Assembly (NCBI GenBank): GCA_032716605.1
Contig: CM064572.1
Location: 44,478,703 to 44,542,702 of the forward strand
DNA length: 64,000 nucleotides
Direction: 5' to 3'
Source of the DNA: Paralithodes platypus
Taxonomy: Eukaryota > Arthropoda > Malacostraca > Decapoda > Lithodidae
The notes beneath the pieces are model-generated. The model saw nothing but the letters and a program-made list of their open reading frames with translations, was not told the origin of the DNA and searched no databases. Shown piece by piece: positions 20,780 to 30,483 of this stretch. Position 1 is the first letter of the stretch. Every line of letters begins with the position of its first letter. The position numbers and the translations under genes were made by a program.

Positions 20780-20900
20780 ATGAGAGGTAGTGTTCCATTT
20801 GGATAAAAACAGCTTCTTTAGGTCACTGTATAGTGACCTGAAGAACCTATCTGCGAAACGTTGTCAATAAAGTGTTCTTCCTCAGATGTTTTTTTGTTTG
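20780..20900 (+). mobile_element. Penelope-type terminal fragment (hammerhead-like core)
   Basis: AGGTCACTGTATAGTGACCT forms a perfect hairpin and runs straight into CTGAAGA ... GCGAAACGTTGTC, which has the CUGANGA and GAAA elements of hammerhead ribozymes. Such motifs are known in the terminal repeats of Penelope-like elements. The helix II pairing is poor here, so it is probably inactive. Confidence 0.4.
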
Positions 20901-20999
20901 TGTATCCATTCTGTTTACTTTTCAGGTACCACTCAACAACAGCGTTTTTTTTTTTTTAGAACTTTGAAGGTTTATAGGCCTATCTCAACTTGAAATGCT

Positions 21000-21357
21000 T
21001 TAAAGGTGGGGCTCATGGGTTGAGGTAAACATGGACAAATAATCACCAACCTGCATATAATTATCTTGTAAAATGCAATGTCACTGAAATAATTATTAAC
21101 AATGGTATAAAGGATTTTGCGGATCGTCTATACCGGGCCTGTGACGTCATAGTGACGTCACACCAGTATCCTTAGCCTAGACTGGATGGTGGACTTACAC
21201 TCTTGTGACGTCACAGGCCCGGTATAGACGATCCACAAAATCCTTTATACTATTGTTAATAATTATGTCAGTGCCATTGCATTTTGCAAGATAATTATGT
21301 ACAGCTTGGCGATTATCATTCCATGTTTATCTCAACTCATGAGCCCCAACCTTTAAG
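21000..21357. mobile_element. Foldback D with TGACGTCA motifs
   Basis: Arms of about 145 bp (AAAGGTGGGGCTCATGGG outside, ACCGGGCCTGTGACGTCA inside) face each other across a ~55 bp loop. TGACGTCA occurs at 21142, 21153 and 21206. A half copy lies at 55.25-55.48 kb. Confidence 0.85.
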
Positions 21358-21394
21358 AATGATAATAATGCTATTTTAATTATAATACTATTAG

Positions 21395-21585
21395 TACTAC
21401 TACTACTATTACTACTACTATTACTATTACTACTACTACTACTTTTTTTTTTACCACTCAGGCTGTGCATCCCCTCTTTGGACCCTAGACCAGGTCAGAA
21501 TAGTCATCAAAGCGCCTGACTTCGTTGTCATTCAGCTACTTCCTATTCCGGGGTAAGCACTCAGACTCATCATCGTAGATTACTA
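21395..21585 (-). mobile_element. Short retroposon with A-run/(TAG)n tail
   Basis: The minus-strand segment from GATGATGAGTCTGAGTGC to GATGCACAGCCTGAGTGGTA ends in an A-run and (TAG)n. A near-identical copy lies at 22918-23085. Confidence 0.6.
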
Positions 21586-21674
21586 CTACTACATTGATTT
21601 GTATTTAATATTTTTCATACATTTCATGTTACTATTACTACCATCACCACCTCCACCATCACCACCACCACTAC

Positions 21675-21853
21675 CATATATTTAATATTGTACACATACT
21701 AAATTTCACAAGCATCAGATACTACTATTCTACACCATGCAACTTCAATCCAGTCTCCTTCCTATGCGACCCTCTGCCACTGCTGCCTCGTAGTCTACTT
21801 CTGCCACCGTCACTGGTTGTGGTGCAGACCTTCTTGTTCCCTGCAGGCATAGT
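21675..21853 (-). mobile_element. 3' fragment of the 22 kb element
   Basis: 'gtctgcaccacaaccagtgac' through GGAGACTGGATTGAAGTTGC to GATGCTTGTGAAATTTAG repeats the 3' end of the adjacent longer copy. Confidence 0.7.
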
Positions 21854-21879
21854 ACTACTACTATTACTACTACTACTAT

Positions 21880-22910
21880 TTTTTTTTTTTTTTTTTTTTT
21901 TTGTATTTAATATTGTTCATACATTTGATTTTACAAGCATCAGATATTACTATTCAACACCATGCAACTTCAATCCAGTCTCCTTCCTATGCGACCCTCT
22001 GCCACTGCTGCCTCGTAGTCCACTTCTGCCACCGTCGCTGGTTGTGGTGCAGACAGTATTGTTCCCCGCAGGCAAAGTAGTGCTGATCTGAGCAACGAGA
22101 AAGATAGACGGCACCTCATCCAGGCTACAACGTGGCTCCTGGGCTGTTTCTTCTTCTCTGCGATGATCTATGCAAGCCTTGAATAGAAGCACTGGGCCCT
22201 AGGTCCCATCCCTCCAGATGTGGTGAAGACTAGTGGGGTAAAGCTGCCATGTTCGATATTTAAGATCCTTTCCCCATATGCCCTGACCTTCTCTTGTTCA
22301 TTCCTCTTGTGTGCAGCCTCCAGAGACAGCCCGCTGTAGCTATGGGCCATTGGGTCGAATATTCTTACGTCAAAGAATGCTCGCTGTGCTCTTGTCCAAA
22401 AACTTCTTGCACTAATGTCCACTCGTGCTTCGTTGGATGTGTTGGCCGTCCTGTGCTGCAAGATCTCTCCCTCCAAGGGAATGAGTGATGGTTCGCGCAC
22501 CAGATCTCGACACACCTCCCTGAGCATGTTCGCCGTTACATCTCTTACTTCATCGTGCCTGATGCTGATGAATCCCCCCTTCTTACATATCATGCTGTGG
22601 TCTGCATCGTTGTTGATTCCACAAACGCATCGATCGGGCAGTCCTTCAATCGGCCAATCATACCTCAGTGCAATAGCATCATTAAATTCTTGTTTGTTTA
22701 GATTGAAGCCTTTTGCCTTGATTGGTAGTTTTGTCAGCCAATTTGAAGCACCCGTTTCTTGTGCTATTTGTACTTTTCTTGTTAGTCTCGGGCAAAGTTG
22801 TCACATCAATTGTGCCAGGTCATTTTTCTGTGAGTTTTGCCTCTCTGACGTGATGGTCTTTCTGATGTTGTAGATGTCCGCCTGGTCCACTTCGCCGTCA
22901 GGATCTTGCG
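21880..22910 (-). pseudogene. Retroelement C-terminal domain (zinc-knuckle plus nuclease-like), broken
   Basis: Minus-strand order: NWLTKLPIKAKGFNLNKQEF and RYDWPIEGLPDRCVCG, a C-x-C...H...C zinc-like cluster (RCVCG...DADHSMIC, about 22575-22625), then GGFISIRHDEVRDVTANML, EARVDISARSFW, RAFFDVRIFDP, IEHGSFTPLVFTTSGGMG (to about 22200) and a Ser/Gly-rich end. I know this layout from the C-terminal part of many invertebrate retroelement ORFs; the spaced D and FFDVR resemble a PD-(D/E)XK nuclease but that is inference. A stop near 22800 and a frame change near 22195 break it. A-run and (TAG)n tail at 21853-21901. Confidence 0.65.
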
Positions 22911-22917
22911 CTACTAC

Positions 22918-23085
22918 TACTACTACTATTTTTTTTTTTTTTTTTACTACCACTCAGCCTGTGCATCCCCTCTTTGGACCCTAAACCAGGTCAGAACAGT
23001 CATCAAAGCGCCCGACTTGGTTGTCATCCAGCTACTTCCTATTCCGGGGTAAGCACTCAGACTCATCATCGTGGATTACTACTAC
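22918..23085 (-). mobile_element. Short retroposon, second copy
   Basis: It matches 21395-21585 with few changes and is followed by the same A-run/(TAG)n at 22910-22943. TA-rich and ACT-rich tracts continue to 23300. Confidence 0.6.
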
Positions 23086-23404
23086 TACATTGATTTTTAT
23101 TTAATATTGTTCATACATTTCATGTTACTATTACTACCACCACCACTTCTACCACCACCGGGGTGGTGGTACCTTATATTTAATATTGTACACATATTTT
23201 ATTTCACAAGCATCAGACGCTACTATTCTACACCTACTACTACTACTACTACTACTACTTTTTTTTTCTTTCTACATACTACTACTACTACTACTACTAC
23301 TACCGGTACTACTCTTTAATAATATAGAACGTCCCACCTCTTTCCCAATCATAAGTAAGCCATTGTTTATTTACAGAATTGTGTCCAATACTTACATCAT
23401 TGGA

Positions 23405-23560
23405 TGTTCACGTACACCTCATACATAGTTGTAAAGCTTTTGTAAATACTAATATGCTATGATGACTAATGAATATATAAATAATCAAATTCATCCCAAT
23501 AGTTCTCCCATAATCCCGCACATCACGCTGCCCGAGAACAGCGCTCGATATCATTAAAGA
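23405..23560. repeat. Block G, left copy of an inverted pair with 60.6 kb
   Basis: 'gatgactaatgaatatataa', CAAATTCATCCCAATAG and CCCATAATCCCGCACATC match the reverse complement of 60597-60700. The rest of 23560-23880 has no recognised content. Confidence 0.6.
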
Positions 23561-23879
23561 CGTCTTTCGCTGCACTATTAGAAACAATTCATTAGGGAAA
23601 ATAAGGACGTATAGACTCGCCATAGTGTTATCATTATAGTCCGCATGGAGGAATTTCGTTATCGACACTTGAAAAAACCCGATTACACCGAAAAATAACA
23701 CTAAAATAATAAGTCCGACCGTAAACAAAGCATTGCGTCCAATGAATCCTTCGACCTGACCTTCTCCTTCTTGTTTTGAACGATACGGTCGGTGCGATTC
23801 ACCTAATAAATGGCGTGAGCGTTACTCACAAAAACTAAATACCGGCAACCTGTTTTTGTCCCCTTACAGATCTACATAT

Positions 23880-23965
23880 ATGAGGATGACAATAAATCAA
23901 GGGGGGGTGAGGGGGGGCAACGCCCCCCCTCAACCCATCGTGTATCCATTTTATCCCACAATTTC
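23880..23965 (+). repeat. Repeat F: G-run/C-run hairpin
   Basis: GAGGATGACAATAAATCAAG, then GGGGGGG...GCCCCCCCTCAACCCATC. Same-strand relatives are at 58.84, 59.27 and 60.15 kb. Confidence 0.55.
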
Positions 23966-24224
23966 CCTTACCTACTGTAAAAGCGCGATTCAACCAATAA
24001 ATGGCGCCATTTGACGCCGTATCTTCAGATTAATGAATAATGGGTAAGGTAATGCAAATCCTCCACTCAAACCATGAAAAACAACAATAAAACACTATAT
24101 TCCTTGAACACAAAATATGAAGAAAACTTAGTAAATAAGGCGGCTCTAACTGTCTTGAATGTTACCCAGCACTCTACAGAACTCACAACAATATCAATGT
24201 TTTATTTTTGTTCTATGTGAGTGA

Positions 24225-24330
24225 GGGAGACAAAAGGCAAAACTGCCTGTAGCGAGTGCCTACCCCAGAGTTGAAAGAGTGACAGGGCCATAATCAAGGG
24301 ACGTTCGAGCTAAAATGCCTGGACACACAG
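24225..24330 (-). mobile_element. Jockey-like 3' UTR fragment
   Basis: GAGTGAGGGAGACAAAAGGC, AAAGAGTGACAGGGCC and TGGACACACAGAG match the 3' end of the 2.9-6.0 kb element. Confidence 0.8.
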
Positions 24331-24368
24331 AGTTTGATCTATTCCATGCCGTAACTGAAAATAATAAT

Positions 24369-25210
24369 CTATCTATCTATCTATTGCCTGACGCCGTGAT
24401 CCCCGAAGGGGTGGCCACGAACGAACCGCCCCCATGCACCTCTGTCCCCAGTCAGTCGACACCCCTTCCCCCAACCAGCACCGCCTTCGTTCATGTAGTT
24501 CCTCACTCCATCCTTCCACCTCATATTCGGTCTACCTCTCCCCCTCTGTCCCTCCACCTCGCTCTCGTACACCCTCTTAGTCATTCTCTCGCTTTCCATA
24601 CGTTCCATATGGCCGAACCATCTCAAGTTGTTCCTTTTCACACTTTCCAGCACATCTACCTCCACACCACACCTCCTTCTTACTTCCTCATTAGTCTGTC
24701 TATCCCTCCATGTAACTCCGCAGCACTCCTTAAGTAATTCATTTCCACTGCTCTCACTCTTGGTCTGAGTCTCTCAACCAACGTCCATGCTTCGCTTCCG
24801 TAAGTCAGTGTCGGGATTACCACACTGTCATGCAAGGACTTCTTCACTTCCATACTGACCACCCTATTTCTTGTTACTGCTTTTAGCGTTCCTACAACCC
24901 TCTTCCCCTGTTGTACCCTCTCCCGCACCTCTTCATCCATAGTCCCATCTTTACTCAACACACTGCCCAGATACTTAAAAGAGTTGACGATCTCCATAGC
25001 CTGACCGTTCAGCTTCACCTCACACTCTGTGACTTCACCCCTTTCGAAGACCATAACCTTGCTCTTCCCCGTATTTACCTTCAAATTCCGTTTTTCGCAC
25101 ACTGTTCCAAACTCATTTACCAGACCCTGCAACTCCCATTCATTATCACTCATCAGAACTGTATCATCCGCAAACAGCAGTATAGGTAGCTTCCACTCAA
25201 TTCCCTCCCT
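24369..25210 (-). mobile_element. RTE-like LINE insertion, 5' truncated, with (ATAG)n tail
   Basis: The 842-bp insertion is bordered by ATAATAAT on the left and AATAATAAT on the right, a probable but low-complexity target duplication. The 3' end is the CCCCTTCGGGG hairpin, GGCGTCAGGCAATAG and (ATAG)n, as at 18.6 kb. Confidence 0.75.
24381..25205 (-). pseudogene. RTE-like reverse transcriptase C-terminal part
   Basis: The minus strand enters at PILLFADDTVLM (just inside 25.2 kb) and continues with ELQGLVNEFGTVCEKRNLKV, NTGKSKVMVFERGEV, VNSFKYLGSVLSKDG, LTYGSEAWTLVERLRPRVR, AVEMNYLRSA, then after a frameshift near 24670 EVDVLESVKRNNLRWFGHME, GRGRPNMRWKDGVRNYM and RLTGDRGAWGRFV. This is the polymerase palm end plus the usual C-terminal region; endonuclease and fingers are missing. 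One frameshift separates the two open parts (157 and 94 codons), so the copy is fairly young. It is related to 8.55-9.44 kb but clearly a different subfamily. Confidence 0.8.
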
Positions 25211-25214
25211 AATA

Positions 25215-25375
25215 ATAATAATAATGCAAATAACTAATTATTATGTTCCTTCCAACAACCACCTATACTCCTAAAATCGATTAATGAAATTTATAAACAC
25301 ATGTGGCAGTCCGTGGATTCGAACCCAGGACGCTCACACCGAAAATCAACACCTTATGCATCGCACCACGAAGAC
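25215..25375 (-). mobile_element. tRNA-derived SINE S1
   Basis: The minus strand starts CTGTCTTCGTGGTGCGATGC (A-box side), has the B box GGGTTCGAATCC near 25318-25329, then a body with CATGTGTTTATAAATTTC and GGAACATAATAATTAG. Two more copies lie in the arms at 46.85 and 48.7 kb. Confidence 0.7.
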
Positions 25376-25564
25376 AGTTAAAGGATGGTGGACACTGCCT
25401 ACGATTTATTATGCAACTTCGAATCCTGCATATCAATCTAAGCATGTACACACATCCGAACTGCAACTCACGTAGGCAATGCATATGTGAATGGAAAAAA
25501 CTAAATATACATGAATAAGAAAACACATAAATAGGCCTAAATATAGAAATATAAACTCCTGAAA

Positions 25565-26052
25565 TAGTTGGAGGTCAAAGGATACAATTTAACACTGCGT
25601 GAAACTCGTTGACGAAACTCATAGGATCAGATGCGGACAATGACGACAGCTTATTTACCTTAATTTCCATCGCTGCACTTCTCCGTATCGCTTCCAGAGG
25701 TACACCATGACATCGTGATAGAAGTACGAATGCAATTAAGACGCTGACTCATCCCGGCACCCTAAATATTTCGGTTAAAATAGAGCCTAAATCACTTCAC
25801 TCACTCCGTCACAATCAAAACATAGAAGAGGTGTAGCCTATAATATATCCCAACTATTACTAGCCACTAAAATTTACCTGATGAGCCAATCTTCACAACT
25901 GATGCACATCAATAGCGTACAGTTAGTATTGTTAGGGATAGCATAATCATAGAAGTACAATTTATAGAACCTGTTGAAAATTAATGGAGAGGCTCATTTG
26001 ACTTAAACCGACGTTATCCAGGCGATCAGCTGATGCCTGCCTGTCCCTTTAA
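25565..26052. repeat. Block H1, left copy of an inverted pair with 58.07-58.55 kb
   Basis: The reverse complement matches 58070-58550 along the whole length at an estimated 80-88 percent, including TTGTTAGGGATAGCATAATC and the start and end motifs. No gene recognised. The 43-codon stretch ending near 25575 (minus strand) is described under findings. Confidence 0.75.
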
Positions 26053-26356
26053 CTACAGACTAATAACACACACAACAAAGCCATTCCAACAGCTTCCTCT
26101 CTCTCAAACAATAGGAAAAGTAGAAAGTAGCTACGAGGTGACCTGACCCACTGAACTCCATAAACAACTGGATGGCTCAATACTCGCATGATCAGATCTG
26201 ATCAGATGAAGGTATTGAGGGATAAGCCTTTACAACGGCACCTCGTATCTACATTCTACTTTTCCTATTTTTCTGAAGAGTGTAGAGAGGGGAGAAGGGG
26301 TGTTGGAGAGCGAGGAAGCTGTTGGAGTGGCTTTGTTATGTGTGTTTAGTCTGTAT
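26053..26356. mobile_element. Foldback element, about 300 bp
   Basis: Outer arms CTACAGACTAATAACACACA and GTTATGTGTGTTTAGTCTGT pair, continuing through CAACAGCTTCC/GGAAGCTGTTG and CTACGAGGTG/GGCACCTCGTAT. The centre is GATCAGATCTGATC. It lies between blocks H1 and H2 in the left arm and is missing from the right arm. Confidence 0.75.
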
Positions 26357-26507
26357 ACGTCGTCAGGATGTCCCCTGACTGGGTGCGAACATGTGAAACA
26401 TGCTAGGACGTACTACCACACCCACTAAATGTCCGCCGTGGCAGGGATTCGATCCCGGGTCTTGCAGATTCACACGTGAGCGTGCTCACCACTCGACCAC
26501 CACAGCC
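26357..26507 (-). mobile_element. tRNA-derived SINE S2
   Basis: Minus strand: GGCTGTGGTGGTCGAGTGGT (A box), GGGATCGAATCCC (B box), then a body with TGGTAGTACGTCCTAGC and CAGTCAGGGGACATCCTGAC. The tRNA part is not a proper cloverleaf. Confidence 0.65.
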
Positions 26508-26689
26508 TTAGCGTTATTTGAAGCCGCTACACGCGACGCATCACTCCTTTTTCCAATTGAAAATGCATAGGGAGCAGAAAGTTCGCTCAAATAGCCTACA
26601 ATCGACACTGATAGGACACACATGAAAATGTACTGCAAACACAGACAATATAATGGTTCTAGACAAATATTCCATTCATTAATTAATTT

Positions 26690-26990
26690 TCATGTACCAC
26701 TCCCAAATGCCATAAGGAATTTGGAGGTGTAAACATCGTTATTAAACAGAAATGCAATAATAATGTAGCTTTCTGGCGAATACAACAATATGCTGAATTG
26801 GGTTTTATGTATTTGTAAATGCACTACAACCGTATTTTAGCTGGTAACTCTATTGAATATCGATGTCTACAGTTACAACTTATTTATAGAACGAAACTCC
26901 AAAGTTGTCCATTACAAGATAAAAGCTCACTCCAGGTTTACCGATATTAAAAAAGAACTGAGCGCTGAGGGCATAAATACCAGCAGGTAT
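26690..26990. repeat. Block H2, left copy of an inverted pair with 57.47-57.77 kb
   Basis: AAACAGAAATGCAATAATAA, 'gctgaattgggtttt', AACTCTATTGAATATCG and GGTTTACCGATAT match the other arm in reverse complement. The homology stops where MITE-A sits in the right arm. Confidence 0.7.
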
Positions 26991-27095
26991 CCAGCCCTCT
27001 TTGTCATGAACTGCATTTATTTGTTTATATGTATTGTTTGTTTTGTAAGGTAAACGTTCATCCCAATAAAATATTTTGAATTGAATTGAAATGAA
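26991..27095 (+). mobile_element. Probable LINE 3' end with (TTGAA)n tail
   Basis: A CCAATAAAATATTTTGAAT signal followed by TTGAATTGAATTGAA looks like a LINE 3' terminus of the CR1/L2 kind. It is not in the other arm. Confidence 0.4.
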
Positions 27096-27114
27096 GTGTG
27101 GTGTGCTTGTTAAG

Positions 27115-27240
27115 TGTCATGAAATGAATAGGAGGAGGTGTTTGTAAGAGTTAGCTGAATCACTCTGTGTAAGTGAGGCCCAAATAGAAACATTGGGGGA
27201 AGCCAAGCAAATAAAACAGGAGTTCCAGCAACTCATCATA
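27115..27240 (+). repeat. Dispersed repeat shared with 2.75 kb
   Basis: AGGAGGAGGTGTTTGTAAGA and AAAACAGGAGTTCCAGCAAC match the minus strand of 2750-2935. Confidence 0.5.
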
Positions 27241-27299
27241 TGGCTATGTGGCCTTCCCTGCGTACTTCCCTGCTCGATTGGTGCCTACAATCTCCCAAA

Positions 27300-27995
27300 A
27301 TGGTGATGAGGTGAGGGAAGGCAGGAAAGGTGTATGGGTGGCAAAGGAGACTATCTGAAGTGATAGTAGTGGTGGTGGTGGTGATGGTAGAGATGGTGGT
27401 AGTGGTGGTTCTCGTGCTGATAGTGGTAGTAATGGTGGTAGTAGTGGTATTGGTAGTGGTAGTGGTTAGAGAGGGGTAGTAGGAGTGATGATGGTTGTGG
27501 TGAGTGAGGGAAGGAAGGGCGTATGGATGGTAAAAGAGGCTATCTGGTGGAAAGAGGGTGGTGGTGGTGGTGATGGAGAGTGGCACTAGTAGTGATGATG
27601 GTGGTGGTGAGAGGGTAGTGGTGGCGGTGACAATGGTAGTAGTAGTGATGATGGTGGTGGTGAAGGAAGGAAGACTTGTCTGTATGTATGGTAATAGAGG
27701 TTGTCTAATAGAGTAGGGTGATGGTGGTGGTAGTGGTTAGAGGGGGTACTGAGGGTGGTGATGATGGTTGTTGTGGTGGTGAATGGTAGTACTAGTGGTG
27801 GTGGTGGTGGTGGTGATGATGGTAGTATTAGTAGTGGTGATGATGGTAAGGGAAGGAAGGAAGGAGTATCTGTATGAATGGTAATAGAGGCTGTCTGTTG
27901 GAGAGGGGGAGGATGACTAGGGATGGAGAGGGACCACCGCAACAACAAGGAGACAAGGAACACTCGACTTAGATAATATGTAGGTGCTGAATATT
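27300..27995. repeat. Compound minisatellite, ~180-bp units of TGG/GTA repeats
   Basis: Four units (from about 27312, 27500, 27660 and 27845) each hold a GGGAAGGAAGG motif, a TATGAATGGTAATAGAGGC-like segment and a long GGT/GTA/GAT triplet tract. The last unit and its flank match 15.11-15.29 kb inverted. His/Pro/Thr-rich ORFs here are artefacts. Confidence 0.75.
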
Positions 27996-28125
27996 GAGGG
28001 TTCGGGGAATAGGAAAAGGGGGAGATTAGAAAGGGATTACATACTCCACCACCAGACGATTTTATCTACCTCATTATTTGAAAGTTAGTGAGATGACGTA
28101 AGCAGAAGACACAACCCCTTCAGTC

Positions 28126-28319
28126 TTAACCCCTTCTGTATTTTGTAGCCATATTTAGACGATTGTGTGCATCTTAAGAAGGATCTGTGGTAGTAAAAAG
28201 GGTTGAGTGATATAGTTCGCATCCTGTAAATTGCTGGAGACCCTGTTTAAAGTTATTGAAATAATCTAATAGTAGCCAGAGTAAAGTTAAACGGACGGCG
28301 TCGGTACAGAAGGGGTTAA
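28126..28319 (+). mobile_element. MITE-P, intact copy, TTAA-flanked
   Basis: TTAACCCCTTCTGTA ... TACAGAAGGGGTTAA, 194 bp. TTAA at both ends with CCC just inside fits piggyBac-type termini (inference). No coding capacity. Confidence 0.8.
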
Positions 28320-28655
28320 TAATTATATAAGTTGCTGAATGTTGAGGTTCTGGGGTAAGGAGGGGAGGGGGGGAGGGGAAGCAGAAATAGGTCGTTGGTA
28401 GCCCTCTCAATATGGCATCCACTATTTTGTTTCTTTTCAGCTGAAGATAAATTGAATCCCTTAGCAGCTAATTTATAGATACTTACTGTAGAAATATGAA
28501 ACTACTATGTCTATGCATCACATTAAGAGTTTAAGACCGAGTTTATATAATTAGCACCATATTTAACTACAACCACTTCAAAATATCTGATAAATCTTGA
28601 TGGGAACTTTGCAATTTACCGTCAGTTGAAAAGAAACAGACTATAGACCATTTGT
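28320..28655. other. Unassigned DNA
   Basis: A short G-rich tract at 28358-28380, otherwise nothing recognised. Confidence 0.4.
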
Positions 28656-28658
28656 GCC

Positions 28659-28890
28659 AACGGTAGAGAGGGAGGTACCACAACAGAACAAGATAGTGAA
28701 CACTAACGGTAGAGAGAGGGGCCACACCAGTACAAGATAGTGAACACTAACGGTAGAGAGAAAGGGACCACAACATACAATATAGTGAACTCTAACGGTA
28801 GAGAGAGAGAGGGACCATAACCGTACAAGATAGTGAATACAAACGGTAGAGAGAGAGGGACCATAACAGTACAATACAAGGAACACTAAG
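28659..28890. repeat. Minisatellite, five units of 44-48 bp
   Basis: AACGGTAGAGAG begins units at 28659, 28705, 28749, 28794 and 28842; each continues with GGACCACAACAGTACAAGAT and TAGTGAACAC. Confidence 0.85.
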
Positions 28891-29325
28891 CTAAAGTAAC
28901 ATGTAGGGTTGGTGAAGGGGTTTAATGTTGAGCGTTCGGGCAATGGATTGTAGCGACGTCTTTCAGTATTATGGAAATGTTAATGGGAAATATGTTTGTA
29001 CTGAATAAAGGTGTTGACCAAGATATGTGAAAATCCCTACCTATGTTCTTTATATTTAACGAATACACAGACATGAGTGAAAACAACACCCCGTGGTCCA
29101 CGCCTACGTACATACAAAACAGTCTATTCTGGCAGTGGGTAGTATAAATGTGACAGTTTGGCTCAGAACTTGGCATTTCCCACCATCTATTGGAAGATAT
29201 TGTAGCTATGAGCTGCCTTTCAGAACCATCTGTTGGTTACTCGCCGGACTTCGTTGTCCACCAGACATCGAAACCACAGGCTAAAGAGAGCCTATTTTTA
29301 GGAGAGTTGAAATATAGAAAACATT

Positions 29326-29532
29326 ATGCAGTATTTAATTCTAAATTTTCATATTCACAGTCAGGTTGTTGGAGAACTTTTAGCAAAAATGATGCAGCAT
29401 TTAATTATATATTTTCAACACAGACAGGTTGTAGGAGAACTTATTGACAATATGATGCAGTATTTAAATCTAAGTTTTCAGGTTCACAGTCAGGTTGTTG
29501 GAGAACTTTTGCCTTTGACTGTAGAGTACTGA
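29326..29532 (+). repeat. Three 63-66-bp units giving an in-frame 22-residue repeat
   Basis: Units share ATGCAGTATTTAA and CAGGTTGTTGGAGAACTT. The reading frame stays open for 68 codons and repeats M-Q-Y/H-L...QVVGEL three times. No protein family recognised; it may be only a minisatellite with a period divisible by three. Confidence 0.6.
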
Positions 29533-29631
29533 AGGTGGATGAATGGTTGGTGATAGCAGTTGTTTGATCACGAGGGGGAGGATGACAATTATTGGGGAGG
29601 GGGAGGAAGGAAGGAGACAAAGGGCCATCTA

Positions 29632-29990
29632 TTAAGGGAGTCCACTTCGTTTTTGTTTTTCCTCTCTATCCCTCTCTCTCTGGGTTGTATTAATTTAGCC
29701 CTATTAAACCTACTCTTTTAAAACGTTTATCCCCATCCAAGTGTCGATTTTTTCCTGGAGAGCGGTAGCGAGCTAGCATATTTTACATAATGTTTTTGTC
29801 AGTAGGCTAAATTTGTCTCCGGCGAAGCCGGATTTCTTCATACAATGCTGGTTCACTATCGCTCGCCAGGAGTAAATCGACACCTGGATGGGGATAAACA
29901 TCTTAAAACAGTAGGCTGAGTGGGGCCGAATGGATACAAGCCTGAGAAAGAGAGAAAGGGAGAGAAAAAAAGGCAGGTTACCCGCCTTAA
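29632..29990. mobile_element. MITE-B, palindromic relative of MITE-A
   Basis: TTAAGGGAGTCCAC ... GGTTACCCGCCTTAA, 359 bp, TTAA at both ends. Almost the whole element is an inverted repeat: TGTCGATTTTTTCCTGG on the left faces CCAGGAGTAAATCGACACC on the right. The GCGGTAGCGAGC core is shared with MITE-A. Confidence 0.8.
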
Positions 29991-30034
29991 CTCAGCTACA
30001 GTCGGCAGTATTTATAAAGTTACAACTATTACAA

Positions 30035-30130
30035 TTGGGTAAGAGGTATCCTCACCAGGATTCGAACCCACTCACTCCAGGTATATTTGGGAGAGTCGGG
30101 CACCGTAACCACTCGGCCATGAGCGGATAT
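30035..30130 (-). repeat. tRNA-like SINE head S3
   Basis: Minus strand: ATGGCCGAGTGGTTACGG (A box) and GTGGGTTCGAATCCTGG (B box), resembling a class II tRNA. The spacing suits pol III, but stems are imperfect. Confidence 0.55.
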
Positions 30131-30302
30131 AAGGAAAGCAACCTTAGTTCTTATTTGAGGAACCAGGTTTTTAGTCTCGTGGAGGATTAGACTTCGACCA
30201 TGACTATTTTTACGTCCCCCCCCCCCCCCCCGCCAACTCGATTAAGTGATATACGATTTTTAATCGTCCTGGAACTATTATGGAACCTCTGAAAATGACA
30301 AA

Positions 30303-30460
30303 TATCAATTATGTACGATTAAGTACGACAGGTTGGGTAAGAGGTATCCTCACCAGGATTCGAACCCACTCACTCCAAATATACCTGGAGTGAGTGGGTT
30401 CGATTCCTGGTGAGGATACCTCTTACCCAACCTGTCGTACTTAATCGTACATAATTGATA
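30303..30460. repeat. Near-perfect 75-bp-arm hairpin containing the S3 head
   Basis: Arms 30303-30377 and 30386-30460 are exact inverted copies but for one base (GGATTCG/GGAATCG), with the 8-base loop AATATACC. The inner half repeats the SINE head of 30.04 kb. Confidence 0.95.
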
Positions 30461-30483
30461 GAAACTAGTACAATCTGGGAACC

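Noticed and set aside
23880..23965. Bacterial-type rho-independent terminator at the G-run/C-run hairpin
   Set aside because: The surrounding DNA is eukaryotic and the hairpin recurs as a dispersed repeat without genes.
27236..27963. Thr- and Pro-rich ORFs in TGG/GTA repeats
   Set aside because: All residues come from triplet repeats; frames break at unit boundaries.
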